DNA of 64,000 bases from Tenrec ecaudatus (GCF_050624435.1 NC_134535.1:76070494-76134493); one strand, 5' to 3'; positions 1 through 11,856 are shown, numbered from the stretch's first letter. The notes: generated by a model from the letters alone, not told the origin. Numbers and translations are program-made.

Positions 1-638
1 CCTTTCCCCCCTCCTCTCTCAGTAATAAGTACTCTCAATTTGAAATCATGATTTTTGTTCACCCAAAAATTTGATATCACTTTTGTAAAGTACATATAAC
101 CCGGTTTTTCTTCTGATCTTTACTAGGATGGTTTTATTAGAGCTGTTTTAAAAGCCTGCTTCACAATGTGCCTAATTTATCATTAGTTTACCTGTTCAGC
201 CTGAGTCAACTTAAGTTTATTAAAGAAATACTTTAAAGTATTTCTTTACATTGGATTAATATAGAAAGCATTGGATAATTTGGCCTTATTTTTCTAGCCT
301 TTTCCTATCATTCAAATATAGGTATTATTCACATGAAGCATTGAACTTCTCAGTGTTACTCAACCATACAGGGTTTTTAAAACTTTTTATTGGACTTGCT
401 GTAACCTTCTCCAGTAGCTCAGTGAATCTCTTTATTTTTGTCTTGAATTTTCCCTTAACAGCCTGTAGTAATATTCCTCCCCGCCAAGTTTTCATCTCAC
501 CATTGAAAGTTAGTGCTTAGAGAAAAGATAACTCTAATGCATCATTATTTGCCCAGATATTAAAATAATGAATGGTATGTAAAAGCAGTGACAAATACTT
601 CTTAACTTATCAACAAATTTTCTCTCATGGAAAGAACT
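1..638. other. Intergenic sequence downstream of first OR gene
   Basis: AT-rich DNA with no convincing gene or recognisable repeat. It lies 3' of the minus-strand OR gene that ends at 639, so part of it may be that gene's 3' UTR, but I see no decisive polyadenylation site. Confidence 0.4.
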
Positions 639-1577
639 CTATGTGGCGTTCAAACCCCCAGCTTTCCTGACCATCTCTTTGAAGGCTTGTTTGACTTGCT
701 GGTTCCTTAGGGTATAAATGAAAGGATTCAACATGGGAGCCACGGAAGTGATGAGCACCATTACTCCCTTGTTGAAGGCCACGCCCTCTTTTGCTGAAGG
801 CTTAATGTAAATGAAGATGCAGCTGCCATAAGAGATGGAGATGACAATCATGTGGGAAGAGCACGTGGAAAAGGCCTTTTTTCTTTGCTGTGCTGATGGG
901 ATCTTGAGAATAGTTTTGATGATGTAAGTGTATGAAAGCATCACCAGTGCCAGTGTCACCACCAAGGTCACAAAGGCTAACATAAAGTCAATCAGGTCTA
1001 AGAGGCTGGTGTCTGAGCAGGAGAGCTCCAGGAGGGGCCCGTAGTCACAGAAAAAATGATCCAGCACGTTGGAGGCACAGAAATCCAGCCGGCTAGTCAG
1101 GATGATTGGGGTTAAGATGATTAGGAAACCACTTAGCCAAGAGCAGAGAACCAGCTGGGTGCAGACTCTGCTGTTCATGATGGTCATGTAATGCAGGGGT
1201 TTGCAGATGGCCACGTAGCGGTCATAGGACATGGCGGCCAGCAAGTAAAACTCCGCGGACCCAAGAAATATGGCAAAGAAATACTGAGTGAAGCAGCCAG
1301 CAAAGCTGATGGTATTATTCCCCGTTAGCACGCTGCTTAAGAATCTTGGAATGAAAATAGTAGTGAATGAAATTTCCAAGAAGGAGAAATTCCGGAGGAA
1401 AAAATACATAGGTGTCTGGAGACGAGAGTCCAGCAGGGTGAGGGTGATGATGATCAGGTTACCCATGACACTGCATATGTAGGCGAGAAACAGGAAGATG
1501 AACATCACGACCTGAATCTCTGGGTTGTCTGTAAATCCCAACAGGATAAACTCAGTCAAAGAAGTTTGATTTCTCAT
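639..1577 (-). CDS. OR6C: Olfactory receptor, family 6 subfamily C (312 aa)
   Basis: Class II odorant receptor, a seven-transmembrane G-protein-coupled receptor expected in the cilia of olfactory neurons and coupling to Golf. The exon is intronless and uninterrupted. Visible marks: N-glycosylation site NQT at residues 3-5, GN of TM1 at 39-40, PMYFF at 56-60, Cys95 before TM3 with paired ECL2 cysteines (167, 177, 187), [10 protein letters not shown] at 116-125, [10 protein letters not shown] at 234-243 and [12 protein letters not shown] at 281-292. Length is normal for the family. The ATG giving MRNQT is chosen because in-frame codons upstream begin with GTG and because a pyrimidine-rich stretch ending in AG (plus-strand CT at 1597-1598) would start the exon at 1596, 18 nt before the ATG. 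A 17-nt poly-A run on the plus strand (1611-1627) lies just upstream. The subfamily call rests on remembered similarity to human OR6C receptors; orthology to one human gene is not established. Confidence 0.95.
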   Translation of the reverse strand: MRNQTSLTEFILLGFTDNPEIQVVMFIFLFLAYICSVMGNLIIITLTLLDSRLQTPMYFFLRNFSFLEISFTTIFIPRFLSSVLTGNNTISFAGCFTQYFFAIFLGSAEFYLLAAMSYDRYVAICKPLHYMTIMNSRVCTQLVLCSWLSGFLIILTPIILTSRLDFCASNVLDHFFCDYGPLLELSCSDTSLLDLIDFMLAFVTLVVTLALVMLSYTYIIKTILKIPSAQQRKKAFSTCSSHMIVISISYGSCIFIYIKPSAKEGVAFNKGVMVLITSVAPMLNPFIYTLRNQQVKQAFKEMVRKAGGLNAT

Positions 1578-1595
1578 AATTAGCACTTGTTGGAA

Positions 1596-1600
1596 TCTTG
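1596..1600 (-). promoter_or_regulatory. Candidate splice acceptor of OR coding exon
   Basis: On the minus strand the sequence runs from a long T tract through GGTTCCTTCACAAG to the exon. The AG sits 18-20 nt upstream of the ATG. OR coding exons are commonly spliced to upstream non-coding exons at such a position. The donor exon was not found. Confidence 0.45.
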
Positions 1601-2396
1601 TGAAGGAACCAAAAAAAAAAAAAAAAGAAAGGAAAAAAGATGACCATGGAATAAGAAATCAGGACGCCAGAGGTGGGGTTGGTACATGAAATCAGCTCCT
1701 GTTCCTATCTCTGACATATTGCACTCAAGTTCAGTTTTTGGAGACAGCAATTCTTTGGTACAGAGGCTCTGTGTTTCACAGCTTCATACAGTTTTCACAG
1801 ATCCTTCCATGCAAGGAGTATTTATAGTCCATCCAGGAAAAAACATAAAGCGATTCAGGCAATAATGGCTTTTGGGTGCTGCTTACTTTCTTGTACCAGC
1901 TCACTGCTTTCCACAGTCAAGTGAGCTCCCCCTGGGTTAGGGGTGTGCATGCTGAGGTATTGGGAGACCTTTTTGAGGTCACTTTCTAGGTAAGATCATA
2001 AACGTCCCAGCTGACAATTTCCCTGCGTTGGAATGGTAAGTATAACTGTTTCCTCTTCCTTTCCTATCATACGTAATAAAAACCACAATTGTGGTGCTTG
2101 AATTGTAGGGTCCAATTCCAGTCCAGACTCAATTGTCTTACTTTGGATTCATTCTACTTTCCCTGTATACACCCTGCCATCTTTCCCCAAATAAAGAGAC
2201 CTATGTTAGCAATTCTTAATCAATTACATATGCAGCTGTCAAAAGTTACTCGAAATGCACTTAGATTTATGTAAGTTTTGCTAGACCCTTTTCAATGTTT
2301 CTGCCTACTCTTTGCAGAAATACTGGCTGATTCTAATGAACTTGTAGGAAATGACAGAGCCTTGTTGTGTCTTGAATTCTTCTCTAATATACATAT

Positions 2397-2429
<33 letters not shown>

Positions 2430-2690
2430 GTTGGGTCCTCTTTTTTGGCTTGAATCAGTGTATCTTCCTTGCTGTGGTGATAAGGAGTATGTTATACTAA
2501 TTGTTTGGTGATTAGCGATGAGGACTGTCCTCTTAGGGCCTGAACAAAAGACACCCACAGTGTTCAATAACTTTTCCTCTGAAACAACTTTGAAAGTTCA
2601 CTGGTAACAATAGCTTTGAATTGTAGCTGTGGAACAATGTTTGCCTTAATGGCTGTAGCAACTTCTGCCAAATTCAATCATCACATAGAG
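1601..2690. other. Unassigned sequence upstream of first OR gene
   Basis: No gene is recognised. This is the 5' side of the minus-strand OR gene, so its non-coding first exon and promoter could lie here, but nothing in the sequence fixes them. It contains a CA microsatellite near 2397-2428. Confidence 0.35.
2397..2428. repeat. (CA)n microsatellite
   Basis: About 15-16 uninterrupted CA dinucleotides in otherwise mixed sequence. It is likely to vary in length between individuals. Confidence 0.9.
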
Positions 2691-2693
2691 CAG

Positions 2694-2873
2694 TGGTTCT
2701 CAACCTTCTTAATGCTGCAACCCTTTCATACAGCTCCTCATGTTGTGGTGACCCCCCCAAACATAACGTTATGTTCATTGCTACTTCATAACTGCAATTT
2801 TGCTACTGTTATGAATCGGGGGACTCCTGTGAAAGGGTCATTTGACCCCCAAAGGAGTCATGACTCATAGGTT
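2694..2873 (+). mobile_element. SPIN-type hAT transposon, short non-autonomous copy
   Basis: A short element of about 190 bp that runs a few bases past the stated end, to about 2884. It starts CAGTGGTTCTCAACC and ends GGTTGCGAACCGCTG, giving near-perfect terminal inverted repeats. Internal GTGACCCCCC and GTCATTTGACCCCCAAAG segments match the known SPIN/URR1-like hAT consensus. The 8 bases on each side, ACATAGAG and ACACAGAT, agree at 6 of 8 positions, as expected for an aged 8-bp hAT target duplication. There is no transposase. SPIN elements entered several tetrapod lineages, including tenrecs, by horizontal transfer. Confidence 0.88.
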
Positions 2874-2887
2874 GCGAACCGCTGACA

Positions 2888-5360
2888 CAGATGGTCAGGC
2901 AGTATTGCAGAATCTCCAACATTCCATATTTTCTTTCATTTATGTTCACTATTTCTATTCATCTCCTCTGATTTCACTAATGGTGTAAGCTATAGTGAAT
3001 TCAGTGAATGTCCTGACATTTCCCCCACCTATTCACTTAGATGAATTTCCAGTGAGTCCTGTCTTACCCTCTGCCTTTGTCTCCCAGGTTGAGTGTGAAG
3101 TCTCCTGGCTTGGACTTGAGTCTTGCTATCGCTTGAGCCATCCCTGTGTAGCTTTACCTCAGCCATCATTAATCTACATGCTTTTTGTTGAAATTAGGAG
3201 ATGAGATGCAGTGTTCAGGTGTGTTGTCCACGAAATGATTTAGTCTCTTGAATGAGAAATTTAATCTGTACTTTGTAGCACTCCAGCCAGCTGGTAGCTG
3301 AGCCTGAAGGAGAAGGAGAGGGACTCAAGAGAGCGGAGGCTCCATACCGTTCCCTGAGGACTCACTCTCCAGTCCTGATGAGTTCCTCCGCCTCTCAGGT
3401 CGGAGTGCTACATTACACGAACGACTTTTAGTTCTCTCCTTACTTACAATCTGGGAAATAACCACTCTTCTGGGACAGAAATGTACCCCCGACACATAAA
3501 GTAGAGAAAGCTTCTTACTTATCCCAGGTATTCGATTTGAAGTCTTTGCTAGAGAAGGCTTGCATGGCATCTCATTTTTAATTGGTTCCTTCAGATTCTA
3601 CAGGGAGAGACCCACTCTGGTCTTCCCTAACCCATGTGCAAGTCAGACCCTTCATTCTGCCGCTGAGCTGATTTTAGTCATTGCCTTGACCACTTTTCCA
3701 GTGTCGTGAATGTTTGGCTTTCAAATGACTCCTGTTTGCCCTTCAATGCTCAACTGAAATGTGATTTTGTCAAAGCCAATGAAAACAGGAACAGACCTGA
3801 AATTTGTGTGACTCATCACAGTAACTGGAATGGGAATAATTATGACTTGAAATCCTGGAAAGGGAGACCCAGAAGAGATGAGCTCTTTCAGGGAGAGACT
3901 GGATTCCTAGCATGAGACCGGGTTCCTGGCAGGACTGTGGAGAGTCAACATGATGCAGTCAGCGGCCACTGTGAGTGTGCTGTCATCATCTTTGAAGCTG
4001 TGTTTTAATGTTTTGTAAACTTGCCTTCACTTTGAAATGATCCAATCAACCTCTACTCATAGTAAATGCTTCACCTTCACTTCTTCCCCAGGCAGCTTTT
4101 GTACTTAAAATAAAAGAAGATTGGAACTTAAAATAAAAAAATTAAAGCACGGCTAATAAGAACCATATCCACTTGTTGGATTGACCTACAAATTCATACA
4201 GATACAGTTTGGCAGGGGTCTCACTCTTACCTCCTGTTGTACATAGTTAACCATATCATGCATTGATGTTTATAACTCGGTGTTTTTCTTCTGCTCAGTT
4301 TTCTCGCCTGCTGAGACGCTACACACCATCTTCCAGGAATTCACATTCAAATAATTTTAATTTTCCACAAGCTTAGAAAGATAATGTCACCAATTTTGAA
4401 ATATGAGAACATACTTACTCCGGTTTATCCAGATATTTGCAGTGGTTTTAACCTTCAGTGTCCTAAATTAAGAATCAAAGATTAGAGATAAAATAAGGCT
4501 CAGTTTCTAACATCTTTTCTGGGTGCCTTCAGCACATCCTGGGGTACTCTTTCACAGAGGAAGCACTCACACGCTTTTGGTAAAGAAATAGATCCCTACT
4601 CTTCCCATCCCATAGAGGTTTGGTGGGGGTGTGTCAGCTTTGCTTCTTATACTAAATAAAGCAATAAGAAAATGAGACCCACAGAGATGGTATACTGTTT
4701 AGGTAGAGCAAATAAATACAGTCAATAAAAGCTCCAGGGAAGTGATGTGCTTTAAGATCTTATTTCCTTATTTCTAGTTGTGTCTCTATGACACCTAACA
4801 ACAATGATGACAATGACAATTATGTCTCAATTAGAAAGAAGCTGGCGATTACTACAAGATAGACATTGGCTTCTTTATAGATTCCATGTTATTCTGAGTG
4901 AAGCAGTGTTATTTAGTTTGTTCAGAGAAAGCACGAGGGTTTAATTGAGTTAATAATATCAGGTCCCATGTGATCTATCCTCAGAAGGTCCTAATGAACC
5001 TCCTTGGATGACAAATTGAACATGAACTTGAAATAGTTGACAAACAAAAGAGGCTATAGAGAGAATGGTAAAAAACGTGGTATGAGAACATCATTACTCT
5101 TGAGGCACAGAGCACATGTTAGAATAATTAGGGTCATCTCTTAGGGTCTACAGTGTTGTCTACAGCCTAGTTTGGAGTGGTGGGTACTTGGGCTTGTCAT
5201 GAATGCTAAGGCTAAAAGATTGAGGAAATTGGCTTCAAGAAAAAGCAGAGGTCCAGGCACAATAGGGCCCCCCTACTTAGCCGCAGCTGTCATACTAGTG
5301 TCCGTACAGGAGATATGTTTATTCCGACACGAGGCCCTTCCTGTGTCTTTCAGACTCTCC
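2888..5360. other. Long stretch without recognised genes or repeats
   Basis: About 2.5 kb of mixed composition. The short open frames here lack start context, splice signals and any known family resemblance. I could not place any SINE or LINE segment with confidence. It may be unique sequence or very old decayed repeats. Confidence 0.35.
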
Positions 5361-5364
5361 TTAG

Positions 5365-5684
5365 TTTCTGTTGGTTCTGACTTACAGTGACCCTCTGCAC
5401 CAAGGAACAAAACACTGCCCAGTCCTGCACCAGCCTCACAATTGTTCCTCTGCTTGAGCCCCTTGTTGCAGCCACTGTGTTAATCCATCTCGTCGAGGCC
5501 CTTCCTCTTTTGTTGACCCTCTCCTTTACCAAGTAGGATGACTTTCTCCAGGGACTGGTCTTTCCTGGCAACATGTTCCAAGTGTGTACGACGAAGTCTT
5601 GCCATCCTTTCCTCTAAGGAGCACCCTAACCATTCTTCTCCCAAGACAGACTTGCTTGTTCTTTTAGCAGTCCAAGGTACTTTC
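5365..5684 (-). mobile_element. BovB/RTE LINE, 3' part
   Basis: Antisense to BovB/RTE-type sequence. The stretch reading GTTGACCCTCTCCTTTACC, CCAGGGACTGGTCTTTCCTG, GAAGTCTTGCCATCC and AGCAGTCCA matches the familiar 3' coding and 3' end segments of this family. The copy is 5'-truncated and diverged. It abuts the L1 3' end that follows. Confidence 0.75.
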
Positions 5685-5693
5685 TTTTCTTTA

Positions 5694-6693
5694 TTTTAAA
5701 AATAATTTTATTGGGGGCTCATACAACTCTGATCACAATCCATACATCCATCTACTGTATGTCAAGCACATTTGTACATTTGTTGCCCTCATGATTCTCA
5801 AAACATTTGCCTTCTACTTGAGCCCTTGGTATCAGCTCCTCATTTCCTCCCTCCTTCCCTCCTCCTCCCTCATGAGCCCTTGATAATTTATAAATTATTA
5901 TTATTTTGTCATATCTTACACTGTCCGACGTCTCCCTTCACCCACTTTTCTGTTATCCAACCCCCAGGGAGGAAGTTATATGTAGATCCTTATAATCGGG
6001 TCCCCCTTTCTACCCCACCTTCCCTACACCCTCCCATCTTCCCTACACTCTTACCACTGGTCCTGAAGGGATCATCTGTTCTGGATTCCCTGTGTTTCTG
6101 GTTCCTATCTATACCAGTGTACATCCTGTGGTCTAGCCGAATTTGTAAGGTAGAATTGGGATCATGATAGTGGTGGGGAGGGGGAGGAAGCATTTAGGAA
6201 CTAGAGGAAGGTTCTATATTTCATTATTGCTACACTGCATCCTGACTGGCTCATCTCCTCCATGTGACCCTTCTGTAAAGGGATGTCCAGTTGCCTACAG
6301 ATAAGCTTTGGGTTCCCAATCTGCACTTCCCCTAATTTACAGTGATATGATTTTTGTTCTTTGATGCCTGATACCTGATCTCTTTGACATCTTGTGATCA
6401 CACAGGCTAGTGTACTTCTTCCATGTCGGTTTTGTTGCTTCTGAACTAGATGGCCCCTTGTTTACCTTTAAGTCTTTAAGACCCCAGATGCTATGTTTTT
6501 TGATAGGTGGGTATCATCAGCTTTCTTCACCACATTTGTTTATGAACCCACTTAGTCTTCAGCAATAGTGTCAGGAGGGTGTGCATCATAGAATGCCAAT
6601 TTAATAGAACAAAGTGTTCTTGCATTGAAGAAGTACTTGAGTGGAGACCCAATGTCCATCTGCTGCCTTAATACTAAACCTCTAAATTAGTGG
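5694..6693 (-). mobile_element. L1 LINE, 3' UTR fragment
   Basis: The plus strand begins with the reverse complement of the L1 tail (TTTTATTGGGGGCTCATACAA, i.e. a 3' end resembling AATAAAA) and runs through the long 3' UTR common to most L1 copies here. It contains one copy of the ~270-bp 'TCTTTAAGACCCCAGATGCT' module near 6380-6560. The part upstream of this 3' UTR in the source element is missing. Confidence 0.85.
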
Positions 6694-6826
6694 TTCTTTG
6701 TCTACTGTTCCCTTGAGCATTATAGAGTGTCCCTCCTTATCTCTGTTTATGGTTTTTACTGAGATTAGGATTGAAACCCCTGCTTCTTTTTTTTTTGAAT
6801 TCCTGTTAGCTTGATATGTTTTTCTC
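6694..6826 (-). mobile_element. L1 ORF2 5' (endonuclease-side) fragment
   Basis: The plus strand matches the antisense of the L1 ORF2 segment between endonuclease and reverse transcriptase (TAGTGGTTCTTTGTCTAC, GAGCATTATAGAGTGTCC, GGATTGAAACCCCTGCTTC). It is in the same orientation as the 3' UTR piece to its left and directly joined to it. The two may therefore be one copy with an internal deletion of several kb. Confidence 0.65.
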
Positions 6827-7740
6827 TAAAAATATAAAATCTTTAATGTTTCTTAAATGTAACCAAATCATCACAATCGTCCATGGATTTATAATACAAG
6901 ATTAAAAAATATGCCTTCATTTCTATATTATTTTTAATCTTATTTTATTATTAAATAAAAACAAACTGAAAATTTATTTTATTTATAAAATATAATACAA
7001 AATTTATTTGTTTATAATTTTAGTTAACGTGAAATTGAACAAAACAATTTTTTTCTTTTGTGATACAAAGATGAACTTTGCATTTGATGCAGAAAAATAC
7101 TGGTGACTCTCACAATTTATATTTTTGCATCTTCCTCTTTGTGACCTCAGGGTAATGCTGAAATAGTTTGAATAGCAATATAAAATTTTATATTGTGAAA
7201 TCAAAATTTTAAAATATAATACACATCTTATTTACTAATTTCATCCATATTAGCATCTGGTCCCTTGTCTGAGTCTGTCCCACTTCCATCTGGTCATAAA
7301 CTCGCTGTTTTATGTAAAACAAATCACAATCCATGCTGTGGTAATTTTTGTCACTGTTGATTCAAAAGATGAACGTAACGAATGTTACGTTTTGAAAAAG
7401 CGGAAATATATAACAAATATGTTTTTTTATGAGTATTGCACCTTTGACATAAACTACAGTTTTATGAACATATACAAGAATATCAGCACTAAAACTTCAA
7501 TAGATTGAGAATTATTGTAACATGCACTGAACGCAAACCTCAAACTTACAATCGGTCAAAACATGGGTCACTATTCAAGCATTTTGCCGCTAAAATGTGT
7601 GACTAGCTGTATGCATTTGTACTAGTAAAGTATGAGGATTTCGTTGACATCTTCATCAGCTGCAAAAGCTTTATAATTTCGGTACCAAATACGTTTTAAT
7701 TAAATGTTATGAAAACGTCGAATTCAGCGTTAAAGGGTTA
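6827..7740. other. AT-rich sequence without recognised features
   Basis: Very AT-rich, with long runs of A and T. The only open frames are short and composition-driven. No repeat family is recognised. Confidence 0.4.
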
Positions 7741-7937
7741 GAACATTTTCTTCTTTCTTGTACTCATTGCTATTTGCTCCCCATTTTCCTCTACCCTCCC
7801 CTGACAGTACTTCAAGAAAACATTTATGCAGCTACTACTGTCTCTATAGATTTACCCATCCCCAATTCGGAAAAATATCCTAAATAAACACATAAATAAA
7901 TTTAACAACAATAACAAAGTAAAATAAAGAAAACTCT
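7741..7937 (-). mobile_element. Old L1 3' UTR fragment
   Basis: Contains ACTACTGTCTCTATAGATTT, shared with 56510-56700 and typical of older mammalian L1 3' ends in antisense. It probably continues beyond the LTR-like repeat at 7938 into 8230-8364 and 11873-11975. Confidence 0.45.
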
Positions 7938-8225
7938 TGTGGTTGCTATATTATTCTGTATTAACTTGAAGATATGAAAGTGTAGGGGTGGAGTCTAGCC
8001 TGTCAATCAGGTCACAACCTGATGGTACCTCCTTGTGAGTGTGGCCTTCTCATAAGGAGTGTCTTAGAACCTCCCCTCTCTCTCTGCATTCACCTTTCTG
8101 CCATGGAGTCACTAGGAGAGCACCAGAAGCAATGCCATTGGATTCCCGGGATGTTGCACCCACCGGAGGCCGGTGATGCTCCTGCATTCTGTATATTGTA
8201 TGTGGCTGTGTGAGGGATCACTGCA
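7938..8225 (+). mobile_element. LTR-like repeat, family X
   Basis: Fossil LTR-like repeat. It starts TGTGG and shares AACTTGAAGATATGAAAGTGT, GTCACAACCTGATGGT and CCATTGGAT blocks with copies at 22695, 25074, 30290 and 37838. It resembles a mammalian MaLR/ERVL-type solo LTR; the family was not identified by name. The 3' end is indistinct. Confidence 0.5.
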
Positions 8226-8364
8226 AATGGATTTTAACTTATTATGTACAATTCTTGTATCACACATTTGGTGCGTGTCTCCCACCAAATGGACTTAGTG
8301 CACTCCTCACTTAGACGATGGCTTGTTTGATGACCAGATTTTGAAATTCCTGATGCTATTCTTT
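8226..8364 (-). mobile_element. Old L1 3' UTR, left half
   Basis: Diverged relative of the 3' UTR module of younger L1 copies (ACTTAGACGATGGCTTGTTTG). It is split from its continuation at 11873-11975 by the young L1 inserted between identical 16-bp duplications. Confidence 0.5.
8349..8364. repeat. L1 target-site duplication, left copy
   Basis: CCTGATGCTATTCTTT, repeated exactly at 11857-11872. The pair fixes both ends of the L1 at 8365-11856. Confidence 0.95.
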
Positions 8365-11300
8365 TTAAAAAAAATTATTTATTTATTTATTTACATTTTA
8401 TTAGGGGTTCATACAACTCTTATCACAATCCACACATATGCATACATCAATTGTATAAAGCACATCCATACATTCTTTGCGCTAATCATTTTCAAAACAT
8501 TTGCTCTCCACTTAAGCCCTTTGCATCAGGTCCTCTTTTTTTTCTCCTTGCTCCCCGTTCCTCCATCCCTCATGAGCCCTTGATAATTTATAGATTGTTA
8601 TTTTGTCATATCTTGCCCTATCCGGAGTCTCCCTTTCCCACCTTATCTGCCATCCGTTTCCCAGGGAGGAGGTCACATGTGGATCCTTGTAATCAGTTCC
8701 CCCTTTCCAACCCACTCACCCTCTACTCTCCCAGTATCGCCCCCTCACACCCCTGGTCCTGAAGGCATCATCCACCCCTGACTCCCCGTGCCTCCAGTTC
8801 CCACATGCACCAGTGTACAACCTCTGCCTTATCCAGTCCTGCAAGGTAGAATTTGGATCTATATATATTTTTGCATGATGCCTTATACCTGGTCCCTTTG
8901 GCACCTCGTGATTGCACAGGCTGGTGTGCTTCTTCCATGTGGACTTTATTGCTTCTGAACTAGATGGTCACTTGTTCACCTTCAAGCCTTTAAGACCACA
9001 GACACTATCTCATTGGATAGCCGGGCACCATCAGCTTTCTTCACCACATTTGCTTATGCACCCGTTTGTCTTCGGCGATCGTATCATGGAGGTGTGCAGC
9101 CAATGATATGATTTTTTGTTCTTTGATGTCTGATAACTGATTCCTTTGGGACCACGTGATCACACAGGCTGGTGTGTTCTTCCACGTGGGCTTTGTTGCT
9201 TCTGAGCTAGATGGCCGCTTGTTTATCTTCAAGCCTCTAAGACCCCAGACAGTATCTCTTTTGATAGCCGGGCACCATCAGCTTTCTTCTCCACATTTAC
9301 TTCTTCACCCACTTTGGCTTCAGCAGTTGTGTCAGGAGGATGAGCATCATAGAGTGCCAATTTAATAAAAGAAAGTATTCATGCCTTGAGGGAGTGCTTG
9401 AATAGAGGCCCAAGGTTATTCTGCCACCTCAATACTAAACCTAAAAATATAGACACAGAGATCTATTTCCCCATCCTCATATATATATATTTGCATGTAC
9501 ATGTCTTTGTCTAGACCTCTATAAATGCCCTTTGACTCCTAGCTCTTTGCTCCATCTCCCTTGACTTTCCTCCTGCCCTTAGACCAAGCTCCGTCCCCAC
9601 CTGGGTTACAGCTATACCTCTTCTTTACGTAGCCTTACCCTCAATCATTCCCTACCAGGCCTGCCACTCACCCTTCACTACCATTTTGGGTCCCATGTTG
9701 TTCCCTTGTCCTTGTGTTTGTTAACACCACTTCCTTACACCACCCCCCCCACTTCCCCTTATCCCAAGTCCCCCCAGAACTGTCGGTCCTGTTGTTTTGC
9801 CTCCAGATAGTTCATCCAGCCTGTCTTATTTAGACAGATCTGTGGAGACAATAACATGCATGAAAACAAGACAGAGGAAAACAAAGCAACAGTATACAAC
9901 CAGACAACAAAACAACAAACCACTGACAAAGAACAAAACAAAACACAAAAAGAAAGAAAAGCTTGTAGTTAGTTCAAGGATCATTTGTTAGCCCTTAGGA
10001 GTGTTTTCCAGTCCAGTCTGTTGGGGCACCACGCCCTGGCCCCAAAGTCCACTTTCAGCATTCCCTGGGGACCTTGCCACTCCATTCCCTTGCTGTTCCG
10101 TGGAACTCCCCCAGTGCTTTGCCTCGGTGTGGTGGGATCAGGTCAGGTGCAATTCCCACACTGTGTCTCCGGTGCTGTCCCCTGTATCGCCCTTGGTCAC
10201 TGAAGGGCATCATGTCTCATAGTGGGGCCAGCCATGTTGTTCTCTCTGTGGACTGGCTGCTCTACTCAGGAACATCATCCTCACGGCCTGGTGGGCCAGG
10301 CTGTGCTCCACTCTCTCCTCCTGCCCCTTCATCTGCTCCCGTGTGCTCTGATCAAATATGTCCATCTCCCGGAGCTGCAGAGTCAATGTCGTCCTTTGAA
10401 ACAAATTCTTCTCTGGGGAGGAGCTGGAATCCACTTAATTTATGGTGCTGGGGCCTGCCACCCAGATCTCTCCACTGGTTCCCTACTCCACGTCGGGATA
10501 TTGCATTCACACCTTGCGGCACTGGGTTGAAGTCTGGTCTCATTTTCCCTGTGGAGATATAACAATACCCTCCCCTTGGATGGGTTAGTGCCCCATGCCC
10601 CCACTACCCTTTTCTTCCTTATATTCATCTTTTTATTTTCCTTTCCCCACCTCCTCCGCCGTTGTCTACCATGTGCATCCCTGGTTTTGATCTGGTCTCT
10701 GCCATATTACACAGTCTTCACCCCAAAAATGTTTGTGTAGAGTAGCTTTTTTCCCCTATGCCACTTTTGCATTTTTAAAAAATACTTACCTCAGTGGGTT
10801 CATGTTGTACTTGTCCTTTGTGCCTCACTTACTTCTCTTAGCATGATTTCCTCCAGTTCTTCCCATGCCGCTATGTGCCTCATACGTTCATCATGGCTTT
10901 TTAGTGATGCGTAGTACTCCATTGTATGTATATACCACAGTTTTTTTAATCCAATTGTCAGTTGATGAAAACTTGGGTTGCTTCCAGCCTCTTGCAATTG
11001 TGAACTGTGCTGCAATGAACATTGGAGCACAGATGTCTGACCTTGGTTTGTTTCTTGCCTCTTCTGGGTATATGCCCAGTAGGTGGATTGCTGAGTCACA
11101 TGGTAATTCTATTTCCATCTGTTTTAGGTATCGCCAGATTGATTTCCATAGTGGCTGTATGTACTTACAGGCCCACCAGCAGTGGATGAGAGTTCCTGTC
11201 TCCCCACAGCCCCTCCAACACTTGTTACCTTCTGATTTTTTGAATTGGGCCACCTTTGAGAGTGTCAGGTGGTACCTCATTGTTGTTTTAATTTGCATTT

Positions 11301-11856
11301 CTCTTATGGCTAAAGATCGGGAACATTTTCTCATGTTTGTTGGCCATTCAGATTTCTGCCCCTGTGAAATTTCTGTTCAAGTCCTTTGCCCACATCTCAA
11401 GTGGGCTATTAGTTTTTTTCTTTTTGGAAGCTAGTAGAGTATTGTAGATTTTTGTAATAAGGCCTTTTTCTGATGTGTCATTGCTAAAGATGTTTTCCCA
11501 GTCTGTGGACTCTCTTCTTACTCTCTTGGTGAATTCTTTCGATGTAAACAAGTGTGTTATCTTCAGTATATCCCATTTGTCAATTTGTGCCTCTTCTATG
11601 TTTGTGTCCTTACCTATTTCTGATAGCCTGTGTATTCCCTGTGCCAAAGTTCTCAAGTTGGTCCCAATTCCCTCATTGATGGCCCTAATAGTTTGGGGTT
11701 TAACTTCAAGGTCTATGATCCACCTTGAGTTTATTCTTGTGCATGGAGTGAGATAAGGGTCTTGCTTCATTTTTCTGCATGTTGATATCCATTTTTTTCC
11801 AGCACCACTTGCTAAAGAGTGTATCTGCTTCCCATTTGATATTTTTGGGGCCCTTA
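8365..11856 (-). mobile_element. L1 LINE, 5'-truncated within ORF2 (3.5 kb)
   Basis: Minus-strand L1 with perfect 16-bp target duplications. 8365-10790 is the long 3' UTR: the tail antisense ATTTTATTAGGGGTTCAT at the left end, two tandem copies of the ~270-bp module at about 8880-9300, and the pyrimidine/purine-rich stretch near the ORF2 junction. 10795-11856 is the C-terminal third of ORF2 in antisense; translated pieces include MYPEEARNK-like '[14 protein letters not shown]' and 'YSSLKS'-type tail motifs. The rest of ORF2, ORF1 and the 5' UTR are absent (5' truncation), and the remaining ORF2 is broken. It was inserted into an older L1 3' UTR of the same orientation. Confidence 0.93.

Noticed and set aside
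1288-1482. Open frames antisense to the same part of three OR genes (1288-1482, 39934-40161, 63282-63494) with similar translations
   Set aside because: They mirror the conserved TM2-TM3 coding strand. Similarity follows from paralogy of the sense gene, and there is no independent start or codon signal.
8870-9310. Tandem modules as a host enhancer array
   Set aside because: They occur only inside L1 3' UTR copies and move with them, so they belong to the LINE.
10865-11434. 189-codon frame and other long frames at 10.8-11.8, 28.0-28.5 and 47-50 kb
   Set aside because: They lie within L1 ORF2 or 3' UTR, many on the antisense strand; none is a host gene.
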